A stretch of DNA of 64,000 nt from Glycomyces tritici (lineage in GTDB: Bacteria; Actinomycetota; Actinomycetes; Mycobacteriales; Micromonosporaceae): NCBI RefSeq assembly GCF_030403505.1, contig NZ_JAUEMJ010000001.1, positions 681,762 to 745,761 on the forward strand. The letters run 5' to 3'. The notes under the pieces were generated by a model that did no database searches, was not told the DNA's origin, and saw only the letters and a program-made list of their open reading frames with translations. The position numbers were made by a program, and so were the translations under genes. Of this stretch, positions 26,309 through 35,058 are shown one piece after another. The stretch's first letter is position 1, and every line of letters begins with the position of its first letter.

Positions 26309-27658
26309 CTACTGCGGCCAGGAGGCTTCGATGTCGTCGGCCATCTGCTGCGAGGTCTTGGTGCCGTCGGCCCATTCGACGATGCCGGTCCAGAAGGACG
26401 AGGCGCCGACCTCACCGGGCATGAGGTCCGAGCCGTCGAAGCGGACGGTGACGGCCGGGTCGGTCAGGATCTCGGTGGCGAACACGTTGACCGGCGTCGT
26501 GGCGACCGCCGGGTCGACGCCCTGCTGGGCGGTGCTCCACGGGCCGGTCTGCAGACGCGTGCTGTGGTAGAGCTCCGACGCCAGGAACTGGCGGGTGGCC
26601 TCGGTGGCCTCGGAGTCGGAGAACGCGGCCACGAACTCGCCGCCGACGAGCATGGTGTTGGCGGCCGGGTCGGTCTCCGGGAACTGGAACGCGAACACGT
26701 CGCCGTCCTCGGCGACCACGGTGTCCTCAGGCCACATGGCGCCGTAGAAGGAGGCCATGCGGTAGAAGGCGCACTCGTTGTTCAGGATCGGGTGCCCGGC
26801 GGTCTGGAACGCGGTGGAGCTGATCGTGTCCGGACCGTTGAAGACGTACTCCTCGTTCTGGAGCACCGTTCCGGCCTTGTCGATCGCGCTGACGATCTGC
26901 GGGTCGTTGAAGGGGATCTCGTGGTTGACCCACTGGTCGTACACGTCGGTGCCCTCGCGCAGGACGATGTCCTCGATCCAGTCGGTGCCCGGCCAGCCGG
27001 TGGCGCCGCCCGATTCGAAGCCGGCGCACCACGGGGTGGTGCCGGATGCGGCGATCGTGTCGGAGAGGGCGATCAGCTCGTCCCACGTGGTGGGGACGGT
27101 GTAGTCGTTGTCGGCGAAGAACTGCGGCGAGTACCAGATGAACGACTTGGCGTTCGCCGAGTTCGGCGCGGCGTAGAGCTGGCCGTCGATGGTGCCGTAG
27201 GCGAGCCAGTCCTCCGACCAGCCCTCGGTGGCGAGCGTGGTGAGCTCCGGCGAGGCCGGGACCAGGTCGTCCTTGAAGTTGGACATGAGGCCGGGCTGCG
27301 GGAAGAGCGCGATGTCGGGGGCGGTGCCGCCGTCGACGCGGACCTTCATGTCGGCCTCGAACTGGCCGGTGCCCTCGTACTCGATGTTGATGCCGGTGCA
27401 CTCTTCGAAGTAGTGCCAGCCGGCCTGCATCTCGTCGGCCTCTTGGTCGAGGATGGAGGCGAAGATGGTGACGGTCTCGTCCTCGAAGTCGCCGTAGGAG
27501 TCGTACTGCGCGCAGTCCTCGGCGGCCGCGGGGATCTCGCCGCGGATGTTGAAGCTCTCCTGTTCGTTCCCCTCGTCAGGGGCGCCGCACGCCGCCACGG
27601 CGAGCGCGGTGACACTGGTGGCAGCCGCAAGGCAGGATATTCTTCGCGTCTTGCTCAT
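26309..27658 (-). CDS. Sugar ABC transporter substrate-binding lipoprotein (AglE-like)
   Basis: A 449-residue lipoprotein with signal ISCLAAATSVTALAVAACG and lipobox VAAC (C24). The mature protein matches family-1 extracellular solute-binding proteins of the alpha-glucoside AglE type: VTIFASILDQEAD, TGINIEYEGTGQFEADMKVRV, GGTAPDIALFPQPGLM, and GGEFVAAF near the C terminus. It captures an oligosaccharide outside the membrane for the two permeases downstream. The adjacent GH1 beta-glucosidase would favour a beta-glucoside such as cellobiose, but the transporter family suggests alpha-glucosides. The substrate is therefore open. Confidence 0.9.
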   Translation of the reverse strand: MSKTRRISCLAAATSVTALAVAACGAPDEGNEQESFNIRGEIPAAAEDCAQYDSYGDFEDETVTIFASILDQEADEMQAGWHYFEECTGINIEYEGTGQFEADMKVRVDGGTAPDIALFPQPGLMSNFKDDLVPASPELTTLATEGWSEDWLAYGTIDGQLYAAPNSANAKSFIWYSPQFFADNDYTVPTTWDELIALSDTIAASGTTPWCAGFESGGATGWPGTDWIEDIVLREGTDVYDQWVNHEIPFNDPQIVSAIDKAGTVLQNEEYVFNGPDTISSTAFQTAGHPILNNECAFYRMASFYGAMWPEDTVVAEDGDVFAFQFPETDPAANTMLVGGEFVAAFSDSEATEATRQFLASELYHSTRLQTGPWSTAQQGVDPAVATTPVNVFATEILTDPAVTVRFDGSDLMPGEVGASSFWTGIVEWADGTKTSQQMADDIEASWPQ

Positions 27659-27796
27659 CGGGGTTTCCCTCTCTTCGCAGGTGTTGGTGCCCCCGGCGAG
27701 TCCGACTGCCTCCCTGTCCCTGCCTGCCGGGAACCGCTCTCACTGGTTCCGCCCCAGGTAGGGACTGCCTCACCCGCCGTTGGGGCGACGCTGGCA

Positions 27797-27825
27797 ATGG
27801 TGCTCTGGGTAACACTGATTGTCAA
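27797..27825 (-). promoter_or_regulatory. Candidate promoter of the sugar transporter operon
   Basis: On the minus strand TTGACA (27825-27820) is followed after 17 nt by CACCAT (27802-27797). The -35 matches consensus; the -10 is weak. It lies about 140 bp before the binding-protein ATG, in the AT-richer divergent spacer 27659-27978. Confidence 0.35.
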
Positions 27826-27886
27826 GTGTGCATTGCCGAATCGTTACCCGGCGGGATTGGATCGATATCTGTCGCCACCCAATTCA

Positions 27887-27900
27887 TGGGAGCGATACCA
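27887..27900 (+). promoter_or_regulatory. CebR-like LacI-family operator
   Basis: TGGGAGCGATACCA matches the palindromic Streptomyces CebR operator TGGGAGCGCTCCCA at 12 of 14 positions and lies 79 bp before the beta-glucosidase start. CebR represses cellobiose uptake and beta-glucosidase genes. No LacI-family gene is in the window, so the regulator would be elsewhere. Confidence 0.55.
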
Positions 27901-27978
27901 ATGACGTATCATTCCGGGGCCCGGCAACCGCCTGCTGTTACAGAAGTACAGCCGAATAGTTCGCGAAAGGTGCGACCG

Positions 27979-29325
27979 ATGACGCAGCTGACCTTCCCCC
28001 AGGGCTTCCTGTGGGGAACCGCCACGGCCTCATACCAGATCGAGGGCGCGGCGACCGAGGACGGCCGGGGCCAGTCCATCTGGGACACGTTCTCGGCGAC
28101 CCCCGGCAAGACCTGGCGCGGCCAGTCCGGGGCCGTGGCCTGCGACCACTACCACCGCGTCGACGAGGACATCGCCCTGATGGCCTCCCTCGGCGTCGAC
28201 ACCTACCGGTTCTCCATCGCGTGGCCGCGCATCCAGCCCGACGGCACCGGCCCGGCCAACCCCAAGGGCCTGGACTTCTACGACCGCCTCGTCGACAAGC
28301 TCGTGGCCGCCGGCATCAAGCCGATGCCCACGCTCTACCACTGGGACCTCCCCCAGGCGTTCGAGGACCGCGGCGGCTGGCCCGTGCGCGAGACCGCCGA
28401 GCGCTTCGGCGACTACGCCGCCATCGTCGGCGCGCGCCTCTCGGACCGGGTCCACACCTGGTGGACCCTCAACGAGCCGTGGTGCTCGGCCTACCTCGGC
28501 TACGGCAACGGCCACCACGCGCCGGGCCGCACCGAGCCCGCCGCCGCGCTCGCCGCCGTGCACCACCTGAACCTCGCGCACGGCCTCGCCGTGCAGTCGC
28601 TGCGCGCCGCCGGGGCCGAGCAGGTCTCGATCGTGCTCAACCCCACGCAGTGCCGCGGCGAGGAAGAGGCCGTGCGGGTCGTGGACGGCATCGCGAACCG
28701 GGTCTTCTTTGACCCGATCCTGCTCGGCCGGTACCCCGCCGACGTCATCGAGCGCACCCGGCACCACACCGACTGGTCCTTCGTCCAAGAGGGCGACCTC
28801 GAGACCATCAACCAGCCCATCGACGTGCTCGGGGTCAACTACTACAGCCCCACCTGGCTGCGCGCGAAGCCCGGCGAGCCGGAGAGCGACGTCGGCCCGG
28901 GCACGATCGGCATCGAGACCTACACGCCGGAGGGCCTGGAGTTCACCGACATGGGCTGGGCCGTCGACGCCACGGGCCTGACCGACCTGCTGGTGCGCAT
29001 CCAGAAGGACTACGGCGTGCCCACGATGATCACCGAGAACGGCGCGGCCTACCCGACCGGGCCGGGCGAGGACGGCGAGGTCCACGACGACGAGCGCGTC
29101 GCGTACCTGCGCGCGCACATCGCGGCCGTCCACGACGCGATCGAGGCCGGCGCCGACGTGCGCGGCTACACCGCCTGGTCGCTCATGGACAACTTCGAGT
29201 GGGCCTTCGGCTACGACAAGCGCTTCGGCATCGTCCACGTCGACTACGCCACCCAGCAGCGCACTCCCAAGGACAGCGCGAAGTTCTACTCAAAGGTCAT
29301 CGCCGACAACGGCCTGACCAGGTAA
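27979..29325 (+). CDS. GH1 family beta-glucosidase
   Basis: A 448-residue intracellular glycosidase that hydrolyses beta-linked disaccharides such as cellobiose to glucose. The catalytic acid/base is in TLNEPW and the nucleophile in MITENGAAYPTG. Other hallmarks are FLWGTATASYQIEGA at the N terminus, FSIAWPRIQPDGTG and SLMDNFEWAFGYDKRFG. The ATG at 27979 (AAAGG 10 nt upstream) fits the family start; an open frame extends 51 codons further up but covers the operator region. It is divergent from the sugar importer. Its last 36 bp overlap a convergent TenI-like gene. Confidence 0.94.
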   Translation: MTQLTFPQGFLWGTATASYQIEGAATEDGRGQSIWDTFSATPGKTWRGQSGAVACDHYHRVDEDIALMASLGVDTYRFSIAWPRIQPDGTGPANPKGLDFYDRLVDKLVAAGIKPMPTLYHWDLPQAFEDRGGWPVRETAERFGDYAAIVGARLSDRVHTWWTLNEPWCSAYLGYGNGHHAPGRTEPAAALAAVHHLNLAHGLAVQSLRAAGAEQVSIVLNPTQCRGEEEAVRVVDGIANRVFFDPILLGRYPADVIERTRHHTDWSFVQEGDLETINQPIDVLGVNYYSPTWLRAKPGEPESDVGPGTIGIETYTPEGLEFTDMGWAVDATGLTDLLVRIQKDYGVPTMITENGAAYPTGPGEDGEVHDDERVAYLRAHIAAVHDAIEAGADVRGYTAWSLMDNFEWAFGYDKRFGIVHVDYATQQRTPKDSAKFYSKVIADNGLTR

Positions 29326-29892
29326 CCCCAGCGCGGCCCGGAGCGAGCGCACCGCGCGCTCCGGGTCGGCGGCGCGCATCACCGCGCCCATGACCGCGAC
29401 CCCCGCCGCACCCGCCTCCCTTGCGGCGAGGGCGCGGTCGGGGCCGGTGACGCCGCCGAGCGCGTACACCGGGACCGGGCTCGCCGCGCACGCCTCGCGC
29501 AGGGCGTCGGTCCCGATCGGGGGCCCGTAGCCGGGTTTGGAGTCGGTGGCCCAGACCGGCGAGTAGGTGCAGTAGTCGAGGCCGGGGTCGATCGGCTCGC
29601 CGGCGTGGACGGAGCGGCCGACGAGCGCGGGGCGGGGCCGGGGCACCGGGAACGCGCGCGAGAGGTGCGCGGCGGCGACGGGTGCGGCCGGGTCGGCGAT
29701 GATGAGCAGGCCTCCGGCCGCGTCCACTGCCGGCTGCAGCGCCTCGGCGAGTGCGGCGCGCTCGTCCCAGCGGAGGTGCTTGTCGCGCAGGACGAGTGCG
29801 AAGGGTCCGCCACGGAGGGCGAGGGCGATCTGCTCGATGAGCGGCCGGGGGCAGCCGGGGATCGCGGTGATGACGAGCAGTCGGTGGTCCAC
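29290..29892 (-). CDS. TenI-like thiamine phosphate synthase family protein
   Basis: A 200-residue TIM-barrel protein from a GTG with AAGG 8 nt upstream. The C-terminal part matches TenI/ThiE: YSPVWATDSKPGYGPPIG, VPVYALGGVTGPDRALAAREAGAAGVAVMGA. TenI isomerises the thiazole phosphate in thiamine synthesis and lacks synthase activity; ThiE condenses thiazole and pyrimidine phosphates. The spacing of the SKPG motif favours the TenI side. No other thiamine gene is nearby. The 3' end overlaps the GH1 gene by 36 bp in convergent orientation. Confidence 0.75.
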   Translation of the reverse strand: MDHRLLVITAIPGCPRPLIEQIALALRGGPFALVLRDKHLRWDERAALAEALQPAVDAAGGLLIIADPAAPVAAAHLSRAFPVPRPRPALVGRSVHAGEPIDPGLDYCTYSPVWATDSKPGYGPPIGTDALREACAASPVPVYALGGVTGPDRALAAREAGAAGVAVMGAVMRAADPERAVRSLRAALGLPGQAVVGDDL

Positions 29893-30033
29893 GGGTCGAC
29901 CTTATCCGGGTGCTGCCGGTGGGGTTGGAGTCCCGAATCGTCCTACTCGCCAGGGCTTCCTCTTTTAACACTTATGTATCGGTCCGATGTCCGAGCTTGC
30001 GTAATTCGCGACACAGGTGCGAAACTTCAGGGG

Positions 30034-30816
30034 ATGAACATCGGCGATCAAATCAACGGGCTGCGCACCGAAGGGGAGCGGATCGCTGTCGCTGGTGGAG
30101 AACTCGCGCTGAATGCGAGCGTGCCCACCTGCCCAGGATGGAACGTCAAGGATCTCTTGACCCACATCGGGACCGTCCATCGATGGGCGGCGGCGATCGT
30201 GGGCGAAGCGTTGCCTTACGATCCACGGAAACAGGAGTTCCAGCGCATCGTGGGGCCCATGCCGCACGACGACCTGCTGGTCGACTGGGTCCGCGAAGGG
30301 CTGCTGCGGCTCGCGGCCGTGCTGGAGGCCGCCCCGAGCGGGCTCCAGTGCTGGCAGCAGTTCCCCTCCGAGTCGTCGCGCCGCTTCTGGGTCCGCAGGC
30401 AGGCCCACGAGACCACCATCCACCGTGTCGACGCCGAGCAGGCCCGGGGCGACGAGATCTCACCGATCTGTCCCGAGTTCGCGGCGGACGGCATCGACGA
30501 GCTGCTGCTGGGGTTCCACGGCAGGCCGTCGAGCAGGGTGCGGGCGCTGCGCCCGTCCGTGCTCCACATCCATGCCACCGATCTGCCGCCGGGGCGCGGC
30601 GACTGGTACATCCACCCCACCGACACGGGTCCGCTCGTGACGTTCAGCGAGGTCGAGACCCCGCACTGCGTCATCGAGGGCCCGGTGGAGCTCTTGTACC
30701 TGGCGCTGTGGAACCGGCTGCCGTTCGACGACCTGCTGGTCCGCGGGGACCCGGCACTGCTCCACTTGTGGCGCAATTACTCCGCGGTCCGCTGGGTCGA
30801 CCCGGTGGACGTATGA
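30034..30816 (+). CDS. Maleylpyruvate-isomerase/mycothiol-dependent enzyme family protein
   Basis: A 260-residue protein of the TIGR03083/DinB-like group. The N-terminal motif VPTCPGWNVKDLLTHIGTVHRWA contains the first metal-binding His, the second is in RRQAHETTIHRVDAE (HETxxHxxD), and the C terminus ends in the usual PVELLYLALWNRLPFDDLLV followed by GDPALLHLW. Members bind a metal through three residues and many use mycothiol as cofactor. The particular reaction is unknown. The ATG at 30034 fits family length; an in-frame ATG at 29974 lacks support. The spacer upstream (29893-30033) is relatively AT-rich and probably holds the promoter. Confidence 0.8.
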   Translation: MNIGDQINGLRTEGERIAVAGGELALNASVPTCPGWNVKDLLTHIGTVHRWAAAIVGEALPYDPRKQEFQRIVGPMPHDDLLVDWVREGLLRLAAVLEAAPSGLQCWQQFPSESSRRFWVRRQAHETTIHRVDAEQARGDEISPICPEFAADGIDELLLGFHGRPSSRVRALRPSVLHIHATDLPPGRGDWYIHPTDTGPLVTFSEVETPHCVIEGPVELLYLALWNRLPFDDLLVRGDPALLHLWRNYSAVRWVDPVDV

Positions 30817-30968
30817 CGTTTCTGACTCTGGGCGACTGGAGCGCTACAGTCCGAAACTGCTGGTAGCCGACTGCTCACGGTCCGATTTGTCCGGGCGGTG
30901 CGGAGTTGCGGCATCCGAGCGGCACTCGGTCGGGCGCGCTGCTGCGCGGCGGCGGGGGGCGGGGATCG

Positions 30969-30974
30969 TAAGCT
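30969..30974 (+). promoter_or_regulatory. Putative leaderless -10 box (TAAGCT)
   Basis: TAAGCT ends 7 nt before the GTG at 30982, which has no Shine-Dalgarno sequence. This supports that GTG as the start of the YibE/F gene rather than an upstream ATG at 30898. Confidence 0.5.
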
Positions 30975-30981
30975 CACGGTC

Positions 30982-32271
30982 GTGAACGAGGATGCCGCGA
31001 ATCAGCCGATGCACAGCCATGCCGTCCCGAACGACGCCGTACCCCGTGCCGCCCTGTGGATCCTGGTCCCGGCGGCGGCCGCGACGATCCTCGGCCTGAT
31101 CCTCCTGTGGCCCTCCGGGGTCGCCGACGCCGAGGCGATCGACGCGTACGGCACCGAGGTGGACGGCCACGTGCTCGCGGTGCACGAGACCGAGTGCGAC
31201 GAGGCGGACGCCGAGCTGAACGAGCAGCTGCAGGCGACCGTGTGCGGCGACGTGGTCGTGCGCCTGCTGTCCGGCGAGCACGCGGACGAGGAGGCGATCG
31301 TCGACATCCCCAGCGGCCCAGGCGCTCCCGTCGTCGAGGTCGGGGACGACGTCATCCTCCTCCACACGCCCGACTCCGTCTCGGGCCAGCAGTACCACAT
31401 CATCGACCACGACCGCTCCAGCGCGCTGTGGGCGCTCGCGATCGCGTTCGCGCTCGCCGTGGTCGCGTTCGGACGGTGGAAGGGCCTGCGGTCGCTGGTG
31501 AGCCTCGGGATCACCTTCGCCGTGGTGCTGCTGTTCATGGTCCCGGCGGTGCTCGACGGGTCCTCGCCGATCCTCGTCGCCGTGGTCGGCTCGGCCGCGA
31601 TCATGCTCGTCTCGCTCTACCTGGGGCACGGCTGGAACCGCACGACCACGGTGGCCGTGGTCGGGACGCTCGCGTCGCTCATCGTCACGGTGCTGCTGGC
31701 CGAGGCGGCCGTGAACCTCACGAAGCTCAACGGGGTGCTCGACGAGAACACCACGAACCTGGCGCTGCAGTACCCGATCGACATGTCGGGCCTGCTCCTG
31801 GCGGGCATCCTCATCGGCGCGCTCGGCGTCATCGACGACGTGACGGTCTCGCAGGCCGCCACTGTGGACGAAGTCGCGAAGGCCAACCCGAAGTGGAGCT
31901 CGGGGCGGCTGTTCACATCGGGGATGCGGGTCGGGCGCGACCACCTGACCTCGGTCGTGAACACCCTGGTCCTGGCGTACGCGGGCGCGTCCCTGCCGCT
32001 GCTGGTGCTCATCAGCGCCGCGAACCGGCCCCTGGAGCAGGTGCTCACGAGCCAGCTCGTCGCCACCGAGATCGTGCGGTCGGTCGCCGGCACGCTCGGC
32101 CTCATCGCGGCCGTGCCGATCACGACCTGGCTCGCCGCCTACCTCGCGCGGCGCAACCCCCAGCCGAAGGCACCCAAGGCCCCCAAGGAGAAGCCGAAGC
32201 CCAAGCCCGCCCCTGAGGCGGCGGCGTGGGACGAGGACGAGTCGCCCTACCCGCCCTCGCACCTCAGGTGA
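30982..32271 (+). CDS. YibE/F family membrane protein
   Basis: About 429 residues. An N-terminal anchor (ALWILVPAAAATILGLILLW) is followed by an extracytoplasmic beta domain (about 45-135, with a C-x17-C pair at ECDEADAE...TVC). Seven or so membrane segments follow, containing the YibE/F signatures GRWKGLRSLVSLGITFAVVL, LLLAGILIGALGVIDDVTVSQAATV and SGMRVGRDHLTSVVNTLVLAYAGASLP. The C terminus is a Lys/Pro-rich tail (PKAPKAPKEKPKPKPAPE). Members are putative transporters; the substrate is unknown. The GTG start is supported by the -10 box just upstream. Confidence 0.85.
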   Translation: MNEDAANQPMHSHAVPNDAVPRAALWILVPAAAATILGLILLWPSGVADAEAIDAYGTEVDGHVLAVHETECDEADAELNEQLQATVCGDVVVRLLSGEHADEEAIVDIPSGPGAPVVEVGDDVILLHTPDSVSGQQYHIIDHDRSSALWALAIAFALAVVAFGRWKGLRSLVSLGITFAVVLLFMVPAVLDGSSPILVAVVGSAAIMLVSLYLGHGWNRTTTVAVVGTLASLIVTVLLAEAAVNLTKLNGVLDENTTNLALQYPIDMSGLLLAGILIGALGVIDDVTVSQAATVDEVAKANPKWSSGRLFTSGMRVGRDHLTSVVNTLVLAYAGASLPLLVLISAANRPLEQVLTSQLVATEIVRSVAGTLGLIAAVPITTWLAAYLARRNPQPKAPKAPKEKPKPKPAPEAAAWDEDESPYPPSHLR

Positions 32272-32281
32272 GCCTCGCTTC

Positions 32282-33202
32282 CTAGAACCGCTCCGCAGCG
32301 GTCATCAGCTTCCGCGCGGCCTGGTGCAGCGCCTGGAGCACGGTCATCACCGCCGGGCGGCCCGTCGAGGCCGTCCGGTGCACCACGTAGACCTCCCGGC
32401 CCGGCAGGTCCTCGGCCACCTTCCGCACCGCCACGTCCTTGCGCTCGGCCGCGGCCATCCACGGCGCCACCGTCACTCCCAGGCCCTTCGCGACCAAAGT
32501 GAGGATCGTGTCGAGCCCCTCGAACTCCGAGACCGGCGCGCTGATCCCCTCGGCCCGCCACAGCCGCGCCAGCGCCATGCGCGACGGCTCGCCGTCCGGG
32601 GAGGCGATCCAGGACTCCCCCGCCAGCTCGTGCGCCGAGAGGACCTCCTTGGCCGCCAAGGGGTGCTTGGTCGGCAGGACCGCCACGAGCGGGTCGTTCA
32701 CGAGGTGGTGGAAGGTCAGCGGGCCGGAGGTGGGCGGGCGGCGCTGGCCTGACCAGTCGTCGATGAGGGCCAGGTCGATCTCGCCGGACCGCACGCGCGC
32801 CAGGGACTCCGAGACGGTGTGCTGCTGGAGCAGGACCATCTGGAGCTCGGGGTAGCGGCGCAGGCGGCGCACGATCGGGCCCGCGAGGGCGACGGCGACG
32901 GTGGGGAACGCGGTGACGGTGACCCGTCCGCGCGGCTCGGCGGACTCGGCGAGCAGGTCGGTCTCGGCCGCGTCGATCGCCTCGAGGATGTGCGCGGTGT
33001 GGGCGACGAGGCGGCGCCCCGCGTCGGTCAGCTGGGCCGACCGGGCGGTGCGCTCCAGGAGCGACACGCCGGTCTCCTTTTCCAAGGCGGCCAGCTGCTG
33101 CGAGACGGCCGAAGCGGTCTGGCCGGTCGCCGAGGCAGTGGCGGCTATCGATCCCTGGCCCGCGAATTCGTAGAGAAGCCGCAGGCGGCGCACATCGAGC
33201 AT
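32282..33202 (-). CDS. LysR-family transcriptional regulator
   Basis: A 306-residue LTTR. The winged HTH is at residues 3-62 (LRLLYEFAGQGSIAATASATGQTASAVSQQLAALE...LTDAGRRLV). The C-terminal periplasmic-binding-protein-like effector domain follows (GRVTVTAFPTVAVALAGPIV; LPTKHPLAA). It is divergent from an aminotransferase gene with 100 bp between starts, the usual arrangement for a regulator and its target. The ATG has no obvious ribosome site, and a T-N11-A palindrome covers the start region, suggesting autorepression. Confidence 0.92.
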   Translation of the reverse strand: MLDVRRLRLLYEFAGQGSIAATASATGQTASAVSQQLAALEKETGVSLLERTARSAQLTDAGRRLVAHTAHILEAIDAAETDLLAESAEPRGRVTVTAFPTVAVALAGPIVRRLRRYPELQMVLLQQHTVSESLARVRSGEIDLALIDDWSGQRRPPTSGPLTFHHLVNDPLVAVLPTKHPLAAKEVLSAHELAGESWIASPDGEPSRMALARLWRAEGISAPVSEFEGLDTILTLVAKGLGVTVAPWMAAAERKDVAVRKVAEDLPGREVYVVHRTASTGRPAVMTVLQALHQAARKLMTAAERF

Positions 33203-33214
33203 AAGGAAATCTTA
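33202..33214. promoter_or_regulatory. Candidate LysR box TAAGGAAATCTTA
   Basis: A 13-bp T-N11-A element with inverted TAAG/CTTA arms. It overlaps the first base of the LysR start codon and lies 89 bp before the aminotransferase GTG. Confidence 0.5.
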
Positions 33215-33302
33215 CCCTCGGCGAAAGCTAGAAATACTTGCGATGATGCTCATTCGAGAGGAGATTGGTCCACGTCTCACGACCATCCACCAGGGAGTCA
33301 CC

Positions 33303-34550
33303 GTGACCGTCTCCGCCACCCTCGCCGCCAACGAAGCCATCGCCGCGCGCCGCGCCGCCGGGCAGGAGGTGGTCGCGCTCGGCTTCGGTGAGGCGGGCAT
33401 CCCCGTGCACCCCTTGCTGAGCCAGCGGCTCGCCCAGGCCGCCGGCCGCATCGCCTACGGCCCCGTGGCCGGGACCGACGAGGCCCGCGACGCCGCCGCC
33501 GGGTACTGGACCCGCCGCGGCAACCCCACCGAAGGCGGGCAGGTGCTCCTCGGCCCCGGCTCCAAGCCGCTGCTGTTCGCGCTCCAGCACGCCATCGGCG
33601 GCGACGTCGTCCTCCCGCGCCCCGCGTGGGTCTCCTACGCCGCCCAGTCGCACCTGCTCGGCCGCGAGCCGATCCGGGTGCCCGTGCCCGAAGGCGAAGG
33701 CGGCGTTCCCGACGCGGCCCTCATGGAGGCGGCCGTGCGCGAGGCCCGCGCCGCCGGCCGGGACCCGCGCCTGGTCGTGGTCACCCTCCCGGACAACCCG
33801 ACCGGCCGCCTCGCCTCCGAGGCCTCCGTGCAGGCCCTGTGCGCCAAGGCCCGCGAACTCGACCTCGTCATCGTCGCCGACGAGATCTACCGCGACCTCG
33901 TGTTCAAACCCGGTGCCTTCCCCTCCCCCAGCGAGTGGGCGCCCGAGCGCACCGTCACGACCACCGCGCTCTCCAAGAACTACGCGCTCGGCGGCTGGCG
34001 CATCGGCGCGGCCCGCTTCCCCGACTCGGACCTGGGCCGCGGACTCCAGGAGTCGGTGCGCGGCATCGCCTCCGAGCTCTGGTCCTCGGCGCCGCTGCCG
34101 ATGCAGCACGCCGCCGCCTACGCCTGGTCGGACCCGGCCGAGCTCGTCGACCGGGTCGCCATGGCGCGGCGCCTGCACGGCGCGGTCGCGAACGCCGTCG
34201 CCGAGATCTTCGCGGCGGTCGGCTGCCAGGTGCGCGTCCCGCAGGGCGGGTTCTACGTGTGGCCGGAGTTCGCTCCCCTGCGCGCGGCGCTGGCCGAGCG
34301 CTGGGGCGTGCGCACCAGCGCCGACCTCTCCCAGGTTTTGCTGGACGAGTTCGGGATCGTGGTCATCGCGGGGGACGCGTTCGGGGACGACCCGGCGGCG
34401 CTGACGATCCGCGTCGCCGTCACCGGCCTCTACGGCGAGTCCGACTCCCAGCGCCTCGCGGCGCTCATGTCGGACGACCCGCTGGAGATGCCGTGGCTCG
34501 CCGAGTCCCTCGACGCCTTGCGGGACAAGCTGAAGGCGCTCGTCGCCTAG
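33303..34550 (+). CDS. PLP-dependent class I/II aminotransferase
   Basis: A 415-residue fold-type-I aminotransferase. The PLP lysine lies in TTTALSKNYALGGWRIGAAR. Other cues are LPDNPTGRLAS, VIVADEIYRDLVF and the C-terminal RVAVTGLYGESD with substrate-carboxylate Arg. The GTG at 33303 has GGGAG 6 nt upstream and is preferred to an ATG 20 codons earlier. Substrate specificity cannot be told; aspartate- or aromatic-type is possible. It is divergent from the LysR gene that probably controls it, and its stop overlaps the next convergent gene by 4 bp. Confidence 0.88.
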   Translation: MTVSATLAANEAIAARRAAGQEVVALGFGEAGIPVHPLLSQRLAQAAGRIAYGPVAGTDEARDAAAGYWTRRGNPTEGGQVLLGPGSKPLLFALQHAIGGDVVLPRPAWVSYAAQSHLLGREPIRVPVPEGEGGVPDAALMEAAVREARAAGRDPRLVVVTLPDNPTGRLASEASVQALCAKARELDLVIVADEIYRDLVFKPGAFPSPSEWAPERTVTTTALSKNYALGGWRIGAARFPDSDLGRGLQESVRGIASELWSSAPLPMQHAAAYAWSDPAELVDRVAMARRLHGAVANAVAEIFAAVGCQVRVPQGGFYVWPEFAPLRAALAERWGVRTSADLSQVLLDEFGIVVIAGDAFGDDPAALTIRVAVTGLYGESDSQRLAALMSDDPLEMPWLAESLDALRDKLKALVA

Positions 34551-34906
34551 CTGAAGTGCCTGTAGAGGACGATCGCCACGGACACGCAGACGATCACCGC
34601 CACGATGGCGGCCACGACGAACAGCGCGCCCACGAAGCGCTGGATCTCGAGTTCGCGGCCTTCCCTGACCGGCCCGCGCCAGCGCCCGTACCGCCAGTGG
34701 TCCTCGCCGCCGAGCTCGTCGTCGCCGACGTCCAGCAGGAGCGCCTGGAGGTCGGCGACGCTCCGGGCCCGCTGGGCCATCCGGCGCCGCAGGCGGTACT
34801 GCCGGGCGTCGAGCACGCCCTTGCGCCGGGCCGTGGCGAGGCGGTCGAGGGCGATGCGCTTGTCGGTACTGGAAGGCCGCGCGGCAAATGCGTCCATTGC
34901 GTCCAT
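34547..34906 (-). CDS. DUF1707-like small membrane protein
   Basis: A 119-residue protein. Residues 12-60 (STDKRIALDRLATARRKGVLDARQYRLRRRMAQRARSVADL) resemble the DUF1707/SHOCT type of short helical domain. A linker with many Trp/Arg/Gly residues follows, then one membrane helix (FVGALFVVAAIVAVIVCVSVAIVLY) near the C terminus. Start ATG with GGGAG 8 nt upstream. Function is unknown. The spacer to the next gene (34907-35058) shows no feature. Confidence 0.65.
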   Translation of the reverse strand: MDAMDAFAARPSSTDKRIALDRLATARRKGVLDARQYRLRRRMAQRARSVADLQALLLDVGDDELGGEDHWRYGRWRGPVREGRELEIQRFVGALFVVAAIVAVIVCVSVAIVLYRHFS

Positions 34907-35058
34907 GAGGTGCTCCCACCTGTGCTCACTTCATCTTCGCAGAGATGAAGACCCTATGCATTCCCCATTTCCCCTGGTAGTACGCATAGGTGGCACAGGT
35001 GCACCACAGGCCGCAGGAGCCACTCCCGCGCGGCCGATCGAGCAGATCCGTTGGGAGT

